A stretch of DNA of 64,000 nucleotides from JAKACA01 sp050008715 (lineage in GTDB: Bacteria; Actinomycetota; Acidimicrobiia; Acidimicrobiales; Bog-793): positions 1-64,000 of the forward strand of contig JBEKMC010000003.1 in assembly GCA_050008715.1 (NCBI GenBank). The letters run 5' to 3'. The notes under the pieces are model-generated. The model was not told where the DNA came from, did no database searches, and saw nothing but the letters and a program-made list of their open reading frames with translations. The translations under genes were made by a program, and so were the position numbers. Below, piece after piece: positions 43,446 through 53,022 of the stretch. How positions within the stretch are numbered: position 1 is the stretch's first letter; each line of letters starts with the position of its first letter.

Positions 43446-44351
43446 TCACGATTCTTCGGAGTGCCGCAGCTCTCCGGTGGCGGCCGTCGAGCAGACTGCT
43501 TCGGCGAACTGCGGCCATAGCTCCTGCGGAAGGTCGTGGCCCATGCCGGGCAGGCCCACGAAGCGGGCGCCGGGAATGGCCCTCGCCAGCGCCCGGCCAC
43601 CGCTCACCGAGATGAGCGGGTCATTCATCCCGTGGATCACGACCGTCGGGACCCTCACGTGCCGCAGACGACGTGTTCGGTCCCGTTGGGCGGTCACCGC
43701 TGCCAGCTGCCGCCGAAGCCCAGCAGGGTCGTAGCTGCGGTCGTACGAACGCCCGGCCAGCTCGCGTACGCGCCCCTCGTCGAAGGGATAGCCCGGTGAC
43801 CCGATGATGCGGATGGTCTCGACAGCGGCGTCGATGGCGCCCTGCCGGTCGAGCTCCGGACGCCGGCGCGCCAGGCGGGCTGCGATGGCGGGCCGCGGAT
43901 GGCCGACAAGGCGAGAGCCCGTGGAAGTCATGATGAGGCTCAAGCTCCGTACCCGGTTCGGGTGCCGGAGCGCCACCGTCTGGGCGATGAAGCCGCCCAT
44001 CGAGGCGCCGACGACATGTGCCGAATCGATATCGAGTGCGACGAGCAGGCCAGCCGTGTCGTCGGCCATATCGTCGATCGTGTACGGGGGCGGGGAGCGA
44101 CGCGTGAAGACGGCGCCCGGCGAGGGTGCTCGACGGTCGCTCAGATGGCTGGACAGCCCGGCGTCGCGATTGTCGAAGCGCAGCACGAAATAGTTCCTTG
44201 CAGCCAACAGGCCGCAGAGGTCGTCAGGCCAGGTGATCATCTGTGCTCCAAGCCCCATGATGAGAAGGAGCAGCGGGTCGGCCCGGTCGCCGAACGTCTC
44301 GTACGCGAGCTCGATTCCTCGGGCCTCGACAACACCTGTCTCGCGCAACAT
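43446..44351 (-). CDS. Alpha/beta hydrolase (RdmC-like)
   Basis: A 301-residue hydrolase. The HG-like oxyanion region is LLLLIMGLGAQMITW, the nucleophile elbow HVVGASMGGFIAQTVALRHP (Ser in GASMGG), the acid VIHGMNDPLISVSGG and the catalytic His LPGMGHDLPQELW. The order and the GLGAQ/FDNRDAG motifs match actinobacterial hydrolases annotated as aclacinomycin methylesterase-like. It is divergent from the APH-type gene across 87 bp. The substrate is unknown. Confidence 0.9.
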   Translation of the reverse strand: MLRETGVVEARGIELAYETFGDRADPLLLLIMGLGAQMITWPDDLCGLLAARNYFVLRFDNRDAGLSSHLSDRRAPSPGAVFTRRSPPPYTIDDMADDTAGLLVALDIDSAHVVGASMGGFIAQTVALRHPNRVRSLSLIMTSTGSRLVGHPRPAIAARLARRRPELDRQGAIDAAVETIRIIGSPGYPFDEGRVRELAGRSYDRSYDPAGLRRQLAAVTAQRDRTRRLRHVRVPTVVIHGMNDPLISVSGGRALARAIPGARFVGLPGMGHDLPQELWPQFAEAVCSTAATGELRHSEES

Positions 44352-44438
44352 GGCGCCAGCCTACGGCGGAGGCTCACTCCCGCACGATTTGGCCCGTAGC
44401 CTGTTCCAACCGATGCCAAATTCGAGAGAGGCGAACTG

Positions 44439-45602
44439 ATGACCGGTCGACTGGTCACCCTCGTCGTCTGTGGCCGTGCGGGCGAGATCCTCGGCGAGAT
44501 GCCGCCCTTCCGCGTCGGGACACCCTGGTGGCAGGATGTCGAGCCGATCGTGAGACGGTTCAGATCCCTACAGGTGCTGCGCTTGCTGAGCGCCAGGCCG
44601 TCATCGGGCGAGGCGATGGGCGGTGAGGTCCGGTACCTGGCGGAGACACACGACGGGGGACGGGGCCTCAGCCTGGTCGCCTCGCTCGAGGTGCTCGATG
44701 ACCATCCGTTTCGCATGCCGTGGGCGCGTCCCGGCGGGCCGGCTGCGGATCTCGAATGGGCTGTGGGCATCGTCGAGCCTTCGGGTCCACCGGTGCAGCG
44801 CCGCACGTGGAACCTCTCGGCCATCTGGTCGATCCCGGCGGGCCGGGAGAACGTGTGGTTGAAGTGCGTGCCGGGGGGCTTTCGTCACGAGGCCGCCGTC
44901 CTGCAGGCGCTGCGCGGCTCGCCTGCGCCGGAGCTCCTCGGCGCCGATGCGCACCGGATGCTGCTGGCAGAGCTGCCGGGCACCGACGGGTATGCGGCCG
45001 ACGCCCTCGAGCAGCGACGCCTCGTCGACGAGCTTGTCCACCTCCAGGTCGGTACGGTCGGCGCCACGGCCGGTCTCCTCGCCGCCGGTGTGCCGGACGC
45101 CCGGTGGGCGGTTCTCGTCGAGCAGTTGTCTGCCGTCGTCTCGCGTCGCGCCCCTGAGGATCGCCCGCTGCAGGCGCTCCTAGGAAACGCCAGCCGGCGA
45201 ACGGACGAGATCGACGCGTGCGGGTTCGCAGACGTCCTCGTTCACGGGGATGCCCACGCCGGCAACGCCCGCATCGGCGTGGATCCCCCGATCTGGTTCG
45301 ACTGGGGCGACGCGCGCGTCGGCCATCCGCTGCTCGATCTCGCCGTCCTGTCGCGCCTCGGGCGGATGGAGCGCGACTCCTTGCGCCAGTACTGGCTGGA
45401 TGCCTGGGAGCGTGCGGTGCCGGGAGCCGACGCATCTCGAGCGTGGAGCTTGCTCGAGCCATTAGCGACCCTGAGGGCAGCCGCCGTGTACCAGGGCTTC
45501 CTGGATGCCATCGAGCCGTCGGAGCGCATCTACCACGACGGCGACGTGATACCGGCCCTCGAGGCAGCCTCACGTCTGGCGAGCACCTCACCGCTCGGCT
45601 GA
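44439..45602 (+). CDS. Aminoglycoside phosphotransferase (APH) fold protein
   Basis: A 387-residue kinase-like protein. The catalytic loop is DVLVHGDAHAGNARIG and the metal loop PIWFDWGDARVGHPLLDLAV, the two APH-family signatures. The N-terminal 120 residues are not standard APH and carry the Trp-rich patch VGTPWWQDVEPIVRRF; the ATP-binding strands follow (IPAGRENVWLKCVPGGFRHE). Substrates of such actinobacterial proteins range from antibiotics to small alcohols and amines. GAGAGGC precedes ATG 44439. Confidence 0.85.
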   Translation: MTGRLVTLVVCGRAGEILGEMPPFRVGTPWWQDVEPIVRRFRSLQVLRLLSARPSSGEAMGGEVRYLAETHDGGRGLSLVASLEVLDDHPFRMPWARPGGPAADLEWAVGIVEPSGPPVQRRTWNLSAIWSIPAGRENVWLKCVPGGFRHEAAVLQALRGSPAPELLGADAHRMLLAELPGTDGYAADALEQRRLVDELVHLQVGTVGATAGLLAAGVPDARWAVLVEQLSAVVSRRAPEDRPLQALLGNASRRTDEIDACGFADVLVHGDAHAGNARIGVDPPIWFDWGDARVGHPLLDLAVLSRLGRMERDSLRQYWLDAWERAVPGADASRAWSLLEPLATLRAAAVYQGFLDAIEPSERIYHDGDVIPALEAASRLASTSPLG

Positions 45603-45624
45603 CCGATGCTCGACGCTGACTCCG

Positions 45625-47943
45625 TCAGCCCACGAGGAGCGCCACGCCGGCCTCCACGACGCGGCATCCGAAGACCGTCTCGTCGGCCGGCTTCGGGCGG
45701 CTGATGCAGTACCCCTGCGCGAGGTCACACCCGAGGTCGTGCAGCAGCTCGAGGGTCGCTTCGTCTTCGACCCCTTCGGCGACCACCCTCATGCCAAGGG
45801 CGTGGCCGAGGTCGATCGTCGCCCGCACGAGCTCCGGATCGCGCTTGCGTTCACCGCTGGCGAGGCCCGTGATGAAGGTGCGGTCGAGTTTGAGCTCGCC
45901 CACGGCCAGGCTGCTCAAATATGCGAGCGACGTGAACCCGGCGCCGAAGTCGTCGACCGAGACGACGAGGCCCAGATCGCGCAGGTCCTCGATCACCTGA
46001 CTGGAACGTTCGAAGTCCGAGATGATGCTCGTCTCGGTCATCTCGAGCACGAGCGCCTCCGGTGGCAGGTCGTGGAGATCGAGCAGCGAGCTGACAAGAT
46101 CGGTGAACCCGGCGTCGAGCAGGTTCGACGTCGAGATGTTCACCGAGATGGCGACCTCGTGCCCGGCACTACGCCAGGACGCGCACTGGGCAAGGGCTTG
46201 CCGGAGCACCCAGGCGGTGAGTGGGCGCATCAGCCCCGCCTCTTCTGCGAGCGGCAGGAACTTGAGTGGCGGCACGATGCCGAGTCGGGGATGTGGCCAC
46301 CGGATCAGGGCCTCGAGCGCGACGATCTCCCCGGAGCTCATGTCCAGTTGTGGCTGGTAGTGCAGAACGAGGCCGCCCGTTTCTACGGCGGTCCGCAGCT
46401 CCTCGACCAGCAGCAACGGACTCGTGCCGGTGTCGAGACCGCGCTCGTAAAGGGCGACCGGGATGTCCGCCAGCTTCGCCCGGTACATGGCGACGTCCGA
46501 GCACCGGAGCAGCTCCGCGCTGTCGGCGGCGTCGGCGGGTGCCATGGCGATGCCGATGCTGCCGGAGATGGAGGCACTCATCACGTCGAGGACGAAGGGT
46601 GCTTCGAGGCTGGCGGCAAGGCGGCCGGCGACGTCGATGGCGTACTCGGAATCGGCGTCGACGAGGACGACAGCGAACTCGTCACCGCCGAGCCGCACGA
46701 GCACGTCGGAGGAGCGCAGGCAGGAGCGAAGCCTCGGCCCGAGCTGTCGCAGCAGCGCGTCACCGGCGGGATGACCGAAGGAGTCGTTGATCTCCTTGAA
46801 GTGGTCGAGGTCGATGAACAGGAATGCGAGGGCGCGAGCGGGGATATGTGGGTCCGTCATTTCGGCGAAGAACGTGTCGAGCACGTTGAACAGATGACGC
46901 CGGTTCCCGAGGCCCGTCAGATGGTCGGTGACCGACTGGCGGTGACGCTCCTCGGTGACGCTCCGCAGCGTCCTCACGGACAAGACCATGCGCACTGCTA
47001 CCGCAGCCAGGGTCGCCATGGCGAGCACCAACGCCACGCGTCCCATGTGGTGCACGCTGCCGATGAACAGGACGGCCAGCCCCGAAAGTGCGCCGAGACC
47101 CGGGAGCACGAAACCCGAGGGCCGCTCCGCAGCGACCAAGTCGGACGCGTGCGGGCGGAGCCACACGGCCATGGACATGAGCAGGATGGCAGTGGGCCAG
47201 GCGATGCCGTTGAGGATCCGGCCGGCCGTCGATGATCCTGCCGTCGTCTGGAACAAGTTGAACGTGTCGCCGGCGACGTTCAGGGCGATGCCGCTCGCAA
47301 GGAGCAGCCAGGGTGCCCTCCGGCCGTTCGACAGAACCGCTGTGCCACCGACCACGAGAGCCAGCAGCAGTAGATCGCCGATCGGGTAGGCGAGGTTCGT
47401 GATGGTGGCAGCGACGCTGCCACCGGTGGACACGAGGATCGAATGGAACGCGAAGGCCGCGCAGACAGCCGCGGCGCCGAGGCCTGCGACGGCGCCGTCG
47501 AGCCAATTCGGGGCCGTGAGGCGGCGCACCTGCCCCCGCATGAAGATGACGACGGCGACGTAGGCGAGCGGGTAGAACTCGAGGTAGAAGACGTCGGCCA
47601 ACGAGGGAGTCGGCGGGGTTGCACCGCCGAGAGACTCGACGGTGAGGACGATGTCGCCCACGGCCCAGACCAAGAGACTGCACCCGAGGATGAAGGCGGC
47701 GGCCCGGCCACGTCGCCGCATCAGGCCGCGGGCGATGCACAGGAGGCTCGCGACGATCTCGAAGGCGTCAACCCCCCATCCGTCGAGGACGGTGGACCTC
47801 GCCCCCCGCCCGCGCTCGATCAACACACCGAGATAACACAGCAGAAGGACGCCCAGCACGGAGTAGGAGCACCAGAGCGCCAATTGTGAGCGGCTCGTCG
47901 AGGACAGCGTGCTGCCCGGAACAGAAGTCTTCGCCGACAGCAC
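45625..47943 (-). CDS. Membrane GGDEF-EAL protein with an N-terminal multi-helix sensor
   Basis: A 772-residue c-di-GMP protein. Residues 20-310 hold about nine helices (LALWCSYSVLGVLLLCYLGV, LAYVAVVIFMRGQVRRLTAP, LAVLFIGSVHHMGRVALVLA). The cyclase domain has DHLTGLGNRRHLFNVLD and GGDEF at 419-423. The EAL domain has LEALIRWPHPRLG with E544, DDFGAGFTSLAYLSSL and the end LLHDLGCDLAQGYCISRP. It is convergent with the APH-type gene (22 bp). Unlike the other GGDEF-EAL protein it has no GAF domain between membrane and cyclase parts. Confidence 0.93.
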   Translation of the reverse strand: MLSAKTSVPGSTLSSTSRSQLALWCSYSVLGVLLLCYLGVLIERGRGARSTVLDGWGVDAFEIVASLLCIARGLMRRRGRAAAFILGCSLLVWAVGDIVLTVESLGGATPPTPSLADVFYLEFYPLAYVAVVIFMRGQVRRLTAPNWLDGAVAGLGAAAVCAAFAFHSILVSTGGSVAATITNLAYPIGDLLLLALVVGGTAVLSNGRRAPWLLLASGIALNVAGDTFNLFQTTAGSSTAGRILNGIAWPTAILLMSMAVWLRPHASDLVAAERPSGFVLPGLGALSGLAVLFIGSVHHMGRVALVLAMATLAAVAVRMVLSVRTLRSVTEERHRQSVTDHLTGLGNRRHLFNVLDTFFAEMTDPHIPARALAFLFIDLDHFKEINDSFGHPAGDALLRQLGPRLRSCLRSSDVLVRLGGDEFAVVLVDADSEYAIDVAGRLAASLEAPFVLDVMSASISGSIGIAMAPADAADSAELLRCSDVAMYRAKLADIPVALYERGLDTGTSPLLLVEELRTAVETGGLVLHYQPQLDMSSGEIVALEALIRWPHPRLGIVPPLKFLPLAEEAGLMRPLTAWVLRQALAQCASWRSAGHEVAISVNISTSNLLDAGFTDLVSSLLDLHDLPPEALVLEMTETSIISDFERSSQVIEDLRDLGLVVSVDDFGAGFTSLAYLSSLAVGELKLDRTFITGLASGERKRDPELVRATIDLGHALGMRVVAEGVEDEATLELLHDLGCDLAQGYCISRPKPADETVFGCRVVEAGVALLVG

Positions 47944-48015
47944 CGGTCTCAGTATCGGCTTCGCGCTGGCGAACTTGAGAAGCCGCTAGTGGCTCGCCGC
48001 GGCTCCCCGCAACGG

Positions 48016-51000
48016 TCAGCGGCTCACCGTGCCGAGCGACGCCTCCACCTCGGCGAGGATCCCGGTGGCACCTGACTGACGCGCCGCCGATCGCGCTTGT
48101 TCGCCGAGGCTGGCCGCCTCGGCCGGGTCGGAGGCGTCCACGACGCAGGACAACTGCGCAAGCGTCCTTGCCTCGAACGGCCGAGCCCGCAAGCGCTGCT
48201 CGGCCACGAGGGCCAGTCGCAGCAGGCGCTCGGCATCCTCGCGGCGGCCGAGGAGGCGCGCCAGGCACCCGAGGTGGTGGCTGACCGGGCCCCACCAACC
48301 TGCGAGCGGCCCCACCCGCACGATGGCCGACGGGCTCCGCGCGAGCGATTCGAACAACCCCTCGGCCTGCGGGACGGCGCCGACGACGGCGCACGTGTGG
48401 GCGAGGAAGGCCGTGGGTGCCAGCCAGTCCGCTCCGCGGGGCACACCAGGCAAGCCGTCTGTCACGATCTTCGCGAGCTCCTCTCGCGCCAGATCGTGCT
48501 GCCCCGCCAGGGCCGCGCACAGCGCCGTGCCGGCCGCAAAGCTGGCGATGTGGTGGTAGTCGGTGCTGTCGAGCAAGAGCGGCAGCACGTCGGCGGCCTG
48601 GCCGAGGTCGACGGCTCGAAGCAGGCCCTGGGCGTAGTAGAGCAAGTCGGCATTGAAGTCGCCGCTCGCACGACCGAGTTGGACCGCCTCCTCCGAAAGT
48701 GCGGCCGCGTCCTCGTAGCGGCCCTCGACAAGTGCGACCGTCGAGCGGATCATGGCCGCCTGGCTCTTCTCACGGGGATCGTCGAGCTCGGAGGCGGCGT
48801 CTCCGTACAGAGTTGTCGCCCTGAGGAGGTCCTCGCGATCGCCGCGGTCGAGCGCAGCCAGGGCTTGGGCGAATCGCGCTCCGGCGAGAGCCCGCAGGTC
48901 GTTCTCCTCGCGGGCGACGGCGGCGAGCCGATCGGCGACCGGCCCGAGGACAGCAGGATCCTCGATGCAGTCGTAGATGCGCGTCTGGCCGAGGGAGAGG
49001 AGCGCTTCGGTTCCGGTTGACGGATCTTGTGCCGTGGCGGCCAGCTCCGCTGCGAGCTCGTCGCGCCGTTCAGCCTCGGCCGGGTGGAAGCCGCTGATCA
49101 GGTGCGTGACGAGCAGGCCTTTCAGCGTCAGCCGTATCAGGCTGCCGTCAGCCGGCAACTGGGCGAGGGCGGCCTCCATGACTTCGATGCGTTCGGAGTC
49201 CGTTTCCCAGTAGGGGTAGCGGCGACCGAGACCGATTGCTGCCCGCGCCCGTACCTCGACGTCCCCGAGGACAGCGGCGAGCTGGAGCGCCTCACGGAAC
49301 CGGTCGTCGGCCTCCTCGGCACGTCCCCGGTACTGGAGGGCGAGGCCAAGGCGGACGAGCGCGTCGGCGTGACCGCTCGTCGACACCGCCCAGAGATTCG
49401 ACGCTTCCTCGTATCGAGCGATTGCCTCGTCGGCGGCGGCGGCGGCAAGGGCGACGTCGCCGGCCCTCACCGCCCACCGGGCCGCCGTCGTGCTTGCCGA
49501 CGGATCGACGGCAGCAACCGCTGCCCAGTGGCGTGCGAGGTCCGCGACGACGTTCGTCTCGGCGCCGCGTTGCTCCAGGGCCAGCGCCACTCTGCGGTGG
49601 AACGTGGCGCGCCGCGCATGGGAGAGGCGATGGCCGATCGCCTCCTGCACGAGCCCATGTGAGAACGCAAGGCGACCGGGGCTGGTCTCGACGACGAGCC
49701 CGGAGAGCAACCCGTCGTCGGCGGCGTCGACGAGCGCCGGGCCGGCGAGCTCGGCGGCCGATCCTGCAAGCGACAGAGCGAAGTCACGCCCGATGACCGA
49801 GGCGACGGAGAGGAGCTCCATGCCGTCATCGGTGAGCGACAGGAGCCGACGCACGACTGTCTTTCGGACCCGGTCCGGCACCCCGAGCCCCCGCGCATCG
49901 CTACGCAGGGCGATCCCCCGATCGGTACCGGCGATCAAGCCGGTGTCGAGAAGGTGAACGGTCATCTCTTCGGCGAGGAACGGGTTGCCGTCGGTGGCCT
50001 CCGCGACCGAGTCGACGAGCTCGTCGGACACGGCGGACCCGACGAGATCGGACACGAGCAGCCCGAGGTCGGGGCTCGGGAACCCGCCCAGTGCAATTTG
50101 GGCGGCGTCGGCGTGGCGCTCGGCCTCCGCCAGCTGACCCGCCTTCGCCGGATCGAGCTCGGCGTCTCGGCTCGTCGCAACGATGACGAGGCCCTCCAGG
50201 CTGTGATCGCGAAGGAGGTAGCCGAGGAGCCGGAGCGTCGCGTCGTCGGCCCAGTGGAGATCGTCGATCACGAGCAGCATCGGCAGGAACGGCCGAAGCA
50301 ATCCGGCGATGGCCTCGAACAGCAACCGTTGCTCGGTCCCGGCTTCTGCGCGCGTCGGCCCCGGCAGCGTCCCCACGTGCTCGGCGAGCTCCGGCAGCAG
50401 ACGAGCGAGCTCGCCACAGCTGCCCACGGCGAGCCTCAAGGCCGTCGGATCGGCATGCTCGACGAGGTGGCGCAAGATCTCCACGAAGGGGAGATACGCG
50501 CCGAGCCGCTCCTCGGTGCAACGCCCCCACAACACCGTCGCCTCGTCGTCGTGCACGTGACGGGCGAGCTCGGTGACGAGACGCGTCTTGCCGATGCCGG
50601 GCTCGCCGGTCACCTCGATCATGCGCCTCCGCCGTTCCCAGTCACCGAGTAGGCGGGAGAGCTCCCCCGACCGACCCGTGAACTTGGTTCGCCATCGCCG
50701 GCCCACCGCCGCCGGAAGGCAAACACCCGGACCATCCGGCTCGGACGAGCCAGCCGCATCCGGTCGGAACCCGCCCGCCGTGATCGGCTCAGCCCCCTTG
50801 TTGCCGATGCGGGGCTGGCCGTGGATGGGCTGGCCGGGGTCGGGCTGGCCGTGGATGGGCTGGCCGGGGTCGGGCTGGCCCCTTCCGGCAGGCGGGCGAG
50901 CGCCGGCGGGCGTCGTAGACGAGCGCTCGGCCGACGGCCGGTCCGTCTCCGCTACCGCCGCCCGGGCGAGGACAGCCAGCTCCTCCGCATCGAGATCGAG

Positions 51001-51168
51001 GGCGCGGGCAAGCTGTCGCACCGTCGAGAGTCGCGGCGTGAGATTCCTGCCCCGCTCGAGGGCTCCGATCGCCGTGGCGCTGAGTGACGCCCGCTCGGCG
51101 AGGGCCTCCTGGGTGAGGCTGGCGTCCAAACGGTGCTGCCGGAGCAATCCACCGAACAACTCGCCCAC
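48016..51168 (-). CDS. XRE-type HTH regulator with STAND/AAA ATPase and TPR-like tail
   Basis: A 1,050-residue regulator. Residues 5-60 form an XRE helix-turn-helix (LTQEALAERASLSATAIGAL, ERGRNLTPRLSTVRQLARAL). A Pro/Gly hinge with two copies of a ten-residue repeat (GQPDPGQPIH) lies around 95-120. The ATPase domain starts near 160 with KFTGRSGELSRLLGDWERRR, Walker A GEPGIGKTR at 188 and Walker B LLVIDDLHWADD. The rest is helical repeats (RARAAIGLGRRYPYW). There is no C-terminal LuxR HTH. GTG 51168 follows GGGGGG and fits the HTH; ATG 51267 would add 33 residues. It is divergent from the ECF sigma gene. Confidence 0.88.
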   Translation of the reverse strand: MGELFGGLLRQHRLDASLTQEALAERASLSATAIGALERGRNLTPRLSTVRQLARALDLDAEELAVLARAAVAETDRPSAERSSTTPAGARPPAGRGQPDPGQPIHGQPDPGQPIHGQPRIGNKGAEPITAGGFRPDAAGSSEPDGPGVCLPAAVGRRWRTKFTGRSGELSRLLGDWERRRRMIEVTGEPGIGKTRLVTELARHVHDDEATVLWGRCTEERLGAYLPFVEILRHLVEHADPTALRLAVGSCGELARLLPELAEHVGTLPGPTRAEAGTEQRLLFEAIAGLLRPFLPMLLVIDDLHWADDATLRLLGYLLRDHSLEGLVIVATSRDAELDPAKAGQLAEAERHADAAQIALGGFPSPDLGLLVSDLVGSAVSDELVDSVAEATDGNPFLAEEMTVHLLDTGLIAGTDRGIALRSDARGLGVPDRVRKTVVRRLLSLTDDGMELLSVASVIGRDFALSLAGSAAELAGPALVDAADDGLLSGLVVETSPGRLAFSHGLVQEAIGHRLSHARRATFHRRVALALEQRGAETNVVADLARHWAAVAAVDPSASTTAARWAVRAGDVALAAAAADEAIARYEEASNLWAVSTSGHADALVRLGLALQYRGRAEEADDRFREALQLAAVLGDVEVRARAAIGLGRRYPYWETDSERIEVMEAALAQLPADGSLIRLTLKGLLVTHLISGFHPAEAERRDELAAELAATAQDPSTGTEALLSLGQTRIYDCIEDPAVLGPVADRLAAVAREENDLRALAGARFAQALAALDRGDREDLLRATTLYGDAASELDDPREKSQAAMIRSTVALVEGRYEDAAALSEEAVQLGRASGDFNADLLYYAQGLLRAVDLGQAADVLPLLLDSTDYHHIASFAAGTALCAALAGQHDLAREELAKIVTDGLPGVPRGADWLAPTAFLAHTCAVVGAVPQAEGLFESLARSPSAIVRVGPLAGWWGPVSHHLGCLARLLGRREDAERLLRLALVAEQRLRARPFEARTLAQLSCVVDASDPAEAASLGEQARSAARQSGATGILAEVEASLGTVSR
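50821..50880. repeat. Perfect 30-bp tandem duplication inside the STAND regulator gene
   Basis: Positions 50821-50850 and 50851-50880 are identical. On the minus strand each encodes GQPDPGQPIH, lengthening the linker between the HTH and ATPase domains. A partial third copy (GQPRIG) lies on the C-terminal side. The identity suggests recent slippage. Confidence 0.95.
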
Positions 51169-51285
51169 CTGATACCCCCCGGGAGATCCGCTGGCGATGA
51201 TACCGGAGCGCCGAGAGGCTCCTTCTGGCGGAAAGATTCCGGGCAGTGCCGGGCAAGAGCGGGTCATGATGTCGTCGGTGGGGCA

Positions 51286-51885
51286 ATGCTGATGCCGACC
51301 GAGCAGGCCCACGCTGAGGCGGCGCGGCGGTTCGAGGCCTTCTACAGCGAGCAGTACGCCTCCATCTACGCCTACGTGCACCGTCGCCTCACACACTCGC
51401 CGGCGGAGGTGGCCGATGTCGTCGCCGAGATCTTCACCGTCGCCTGGCGGCGGTTCGAGGACGTGCCGGCGGCGCCGGGGGACCGACTTTGGCTCTACGG
51501 AGTCGCCCGCCGCTGCGTTCTTCGGCATCACCGCACGAGCTGGCGAAGGTCACGCCTGCAAGCCCGTGTGCTCGGCGCCGTCTCGGAGCAGCCCTCGCCC
51601 ATGTCGTCTCGATCGATCGACCCGCTTACCGGTCAGGTCCGCGACGCCATCGCGCGACTCCGCCCGCTCGATCGAGAGGTGCTCCGTCTCGTGATGTGGG
51701 AGGACCTCAGCCACGCCGAGGCGGCAGAGGTCCTCGGTTGCTCCGTCAACGCCGTCGCCCTCCGCCTCCGCCGCGCACGCGGCCGACTGCGCGACGAGCT
51801 CGTCTCAGATACCGCGTCCGATACGGCGACCCCGTCGCCAAGCAACCTTGCTCCATCAGCGGGCAGAAGGAGGAACACACCATGA
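51286..51885 (+). CDS. ECF-type RNA polymerase sigma factor
   Basis: A 199-residue sigma-70 factor. Region 2 covers ARRFEAFYSEQYASIYAYVH, RRLTHSPAEVADVVAEIFTV and AWRRFEDVPAAPGDRLWLYG; region 4 is RLRPLDREVLRLVMWEDLSH followed by AEAAEVLGCSVNAVALRLRR. The start is ATG 51286 or 51292; the frame is open further upstream. Its stop overlaps the next start (ATGA), so the neighbour is made together with it. It is divergent from the STAND regulator (117 bp between the chosen starts), and control by that protein is plausible but unproved. Confidence 0.92.
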   Translation: MLMPTEQAHAEAARRFEAFYSEQYASIYAYVHRRLTHSPAEVADVVAEIFTVAWRRFEDVPAAPGDRLWLYGVARRCVLRHHRTSWRRSRLQARVLGAVSEQPSPMSSRSIDPLTGQVRDAIARLRPLDREVLRLVMWEDLSHAEAAEVLGCSVNAVALRLRRARGRLRDELVSDTASDTATPSPSNLAPSAGRRRNTP

Positions 51886-52961
51886 CAGACCTCGACTCGC
51901 TCGTGTCACGCGCAGACCCCGTGCGTGACATCATCGTCCCGCCGGCCGACCGCAGCCGGGCCATCGCCATCATGGGCGGCGGCCGCCGCGATGGTCCGAC
52001 GACAGCGGGACGGACCCGCCGTCTCTCGATCGCCGGCCTCTCGGTCACCGCCCTGGCGGCCGTGGTTGCCCTCGCCGCCCTCCTCGGCGCCGGACCGGTC
52101 ACAGCGCCTCAGCACGCCGGCCATCCCACCGATACGGTGCCGCCCGGAGCCTCCGTGATCCAACACCTCGCCCTCACGGCTGCGAGGCAGCAGATGTTGC
52201 AGCCAGGTCCTGGGCAGTACGTGTACTGGACCTCGACCGATGTCGAGACCGAGGCACTCGGACCGGTCGAGGGCGCGCCGGGTACCTGGGGCTATGTGGC
52301 CGCCGGCTCGGCTGCAGGATGGTTCGACGTCACCGACACGGTGCAGTGGTGGCTGCCGAGTGCCGGGGCGGGTCGCATGACCTCCACCTCGAGCGCCCCG
52401 GTACCCGCCAACTCCGCCGCCGAGGCGGCCTGGCTGGCGGCCGGCGAACCTGCGCTCCCGGGAGCGAGCACCGTCGACACGACCGTGACGGCTGGTGCCT
52501 TCGACCTCCGCTTTCTCGGGACCTCTCGCCCCGGCAGCCTCTCGTCTGACCCGCGCAGGCTCTATCGACAGCTCCTGTCGGTCGCTCGGCGTCACCTCGT
52601 CGGGGGCGAAGCAGGGAGCGCCGCCATAGCTCGAGACGGCGCCTACAGCATGGCGATCATGCTGCTGCGCCTCTGGCAGGTGCCCCCGAACATCCGAAGC
52701 GCCGCCTTCCAGCTCTTGGGCACGGCACCCGGTGCCACGGTGCAAGCAGACGCCACCAGCCCCGACGGCCGCCACGGCGTCGGCGTCACGGTGCCGAACA
52801 CCACCCTCGGTGTCGACGAAGACGTCGTGTTCGACCCGTCGACGTCGTTCGTGATCGGCGAGATCGACACGGGCATCTCCGGACCGCTCGAGGGTCTTGT
52901 CGAGGACAGCGGCAGTCTCACCGGGCCGGTCGTCGTCGACTCGACGACAGCTACGAGCTGA
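51882..52961 (+). CDS. Membrane-anchored partner of the ECF sigma factor, CU044_5270-like
   Basis: A 359-residue protein. The first 45 residues are cytoplasmic (MTDLDSLVSRADPVRDIIVP and PADRSRAIAIM). A single membrane helix follows (LSVTALAAVVALAALLGAG), then about 285 extracytoplasmic residues (QYVYWTSTDVETEALGPVEG, AYSMAIMLLRLWQVPPNIRS). This arrangement, next to a sigma gene, resembles the actinobacterial CU044_5270 family. No HHCC zinc anti-sigma motif is seen, so an anti-sigma role rests on layout alone. AAGGAGGA stands ahead of ATG 51882, which overlaps the sigma stop. Confidence 0.78.
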   Translation: MTDLDSLVSRADPVRDIIVPPADRSRAIAIMGGGRRDGPTTAGRTRRLSIAGLSVTALAAVVALAALLGAGPVTAPQHAGHPTDTVPPGASVIQHLALTAARQQMLQPGPGQYVYWTSTDVETEALGPVEGAPGTWGYVAAGSAAGWFDVTDTVQWWLPSAGAGRMTSTSSAPVPANSAAEAAWLAAGEPALPGASTVDTTVTAGAFDLRFLGTSRPGSLSSDPRRLYRQLLSVARRHLVGGEAGSAAIARDGAYSMAIMLLRLWQVPPNIRSAAFQLLGTAPGATVQADATSPDGRHGVGVTVPNTTLGVDEDVVFDPSTSFVIGEIDTGISGPLEGLVEDSGSLTGPVVVDSTTATS

Positions 52962-53022
52962 GGCGGGGCTCCCCGGACGCCGGCGACGCCGGCGAACGCC
53001 GCCGGCAACGGAGGAGCTGGGC

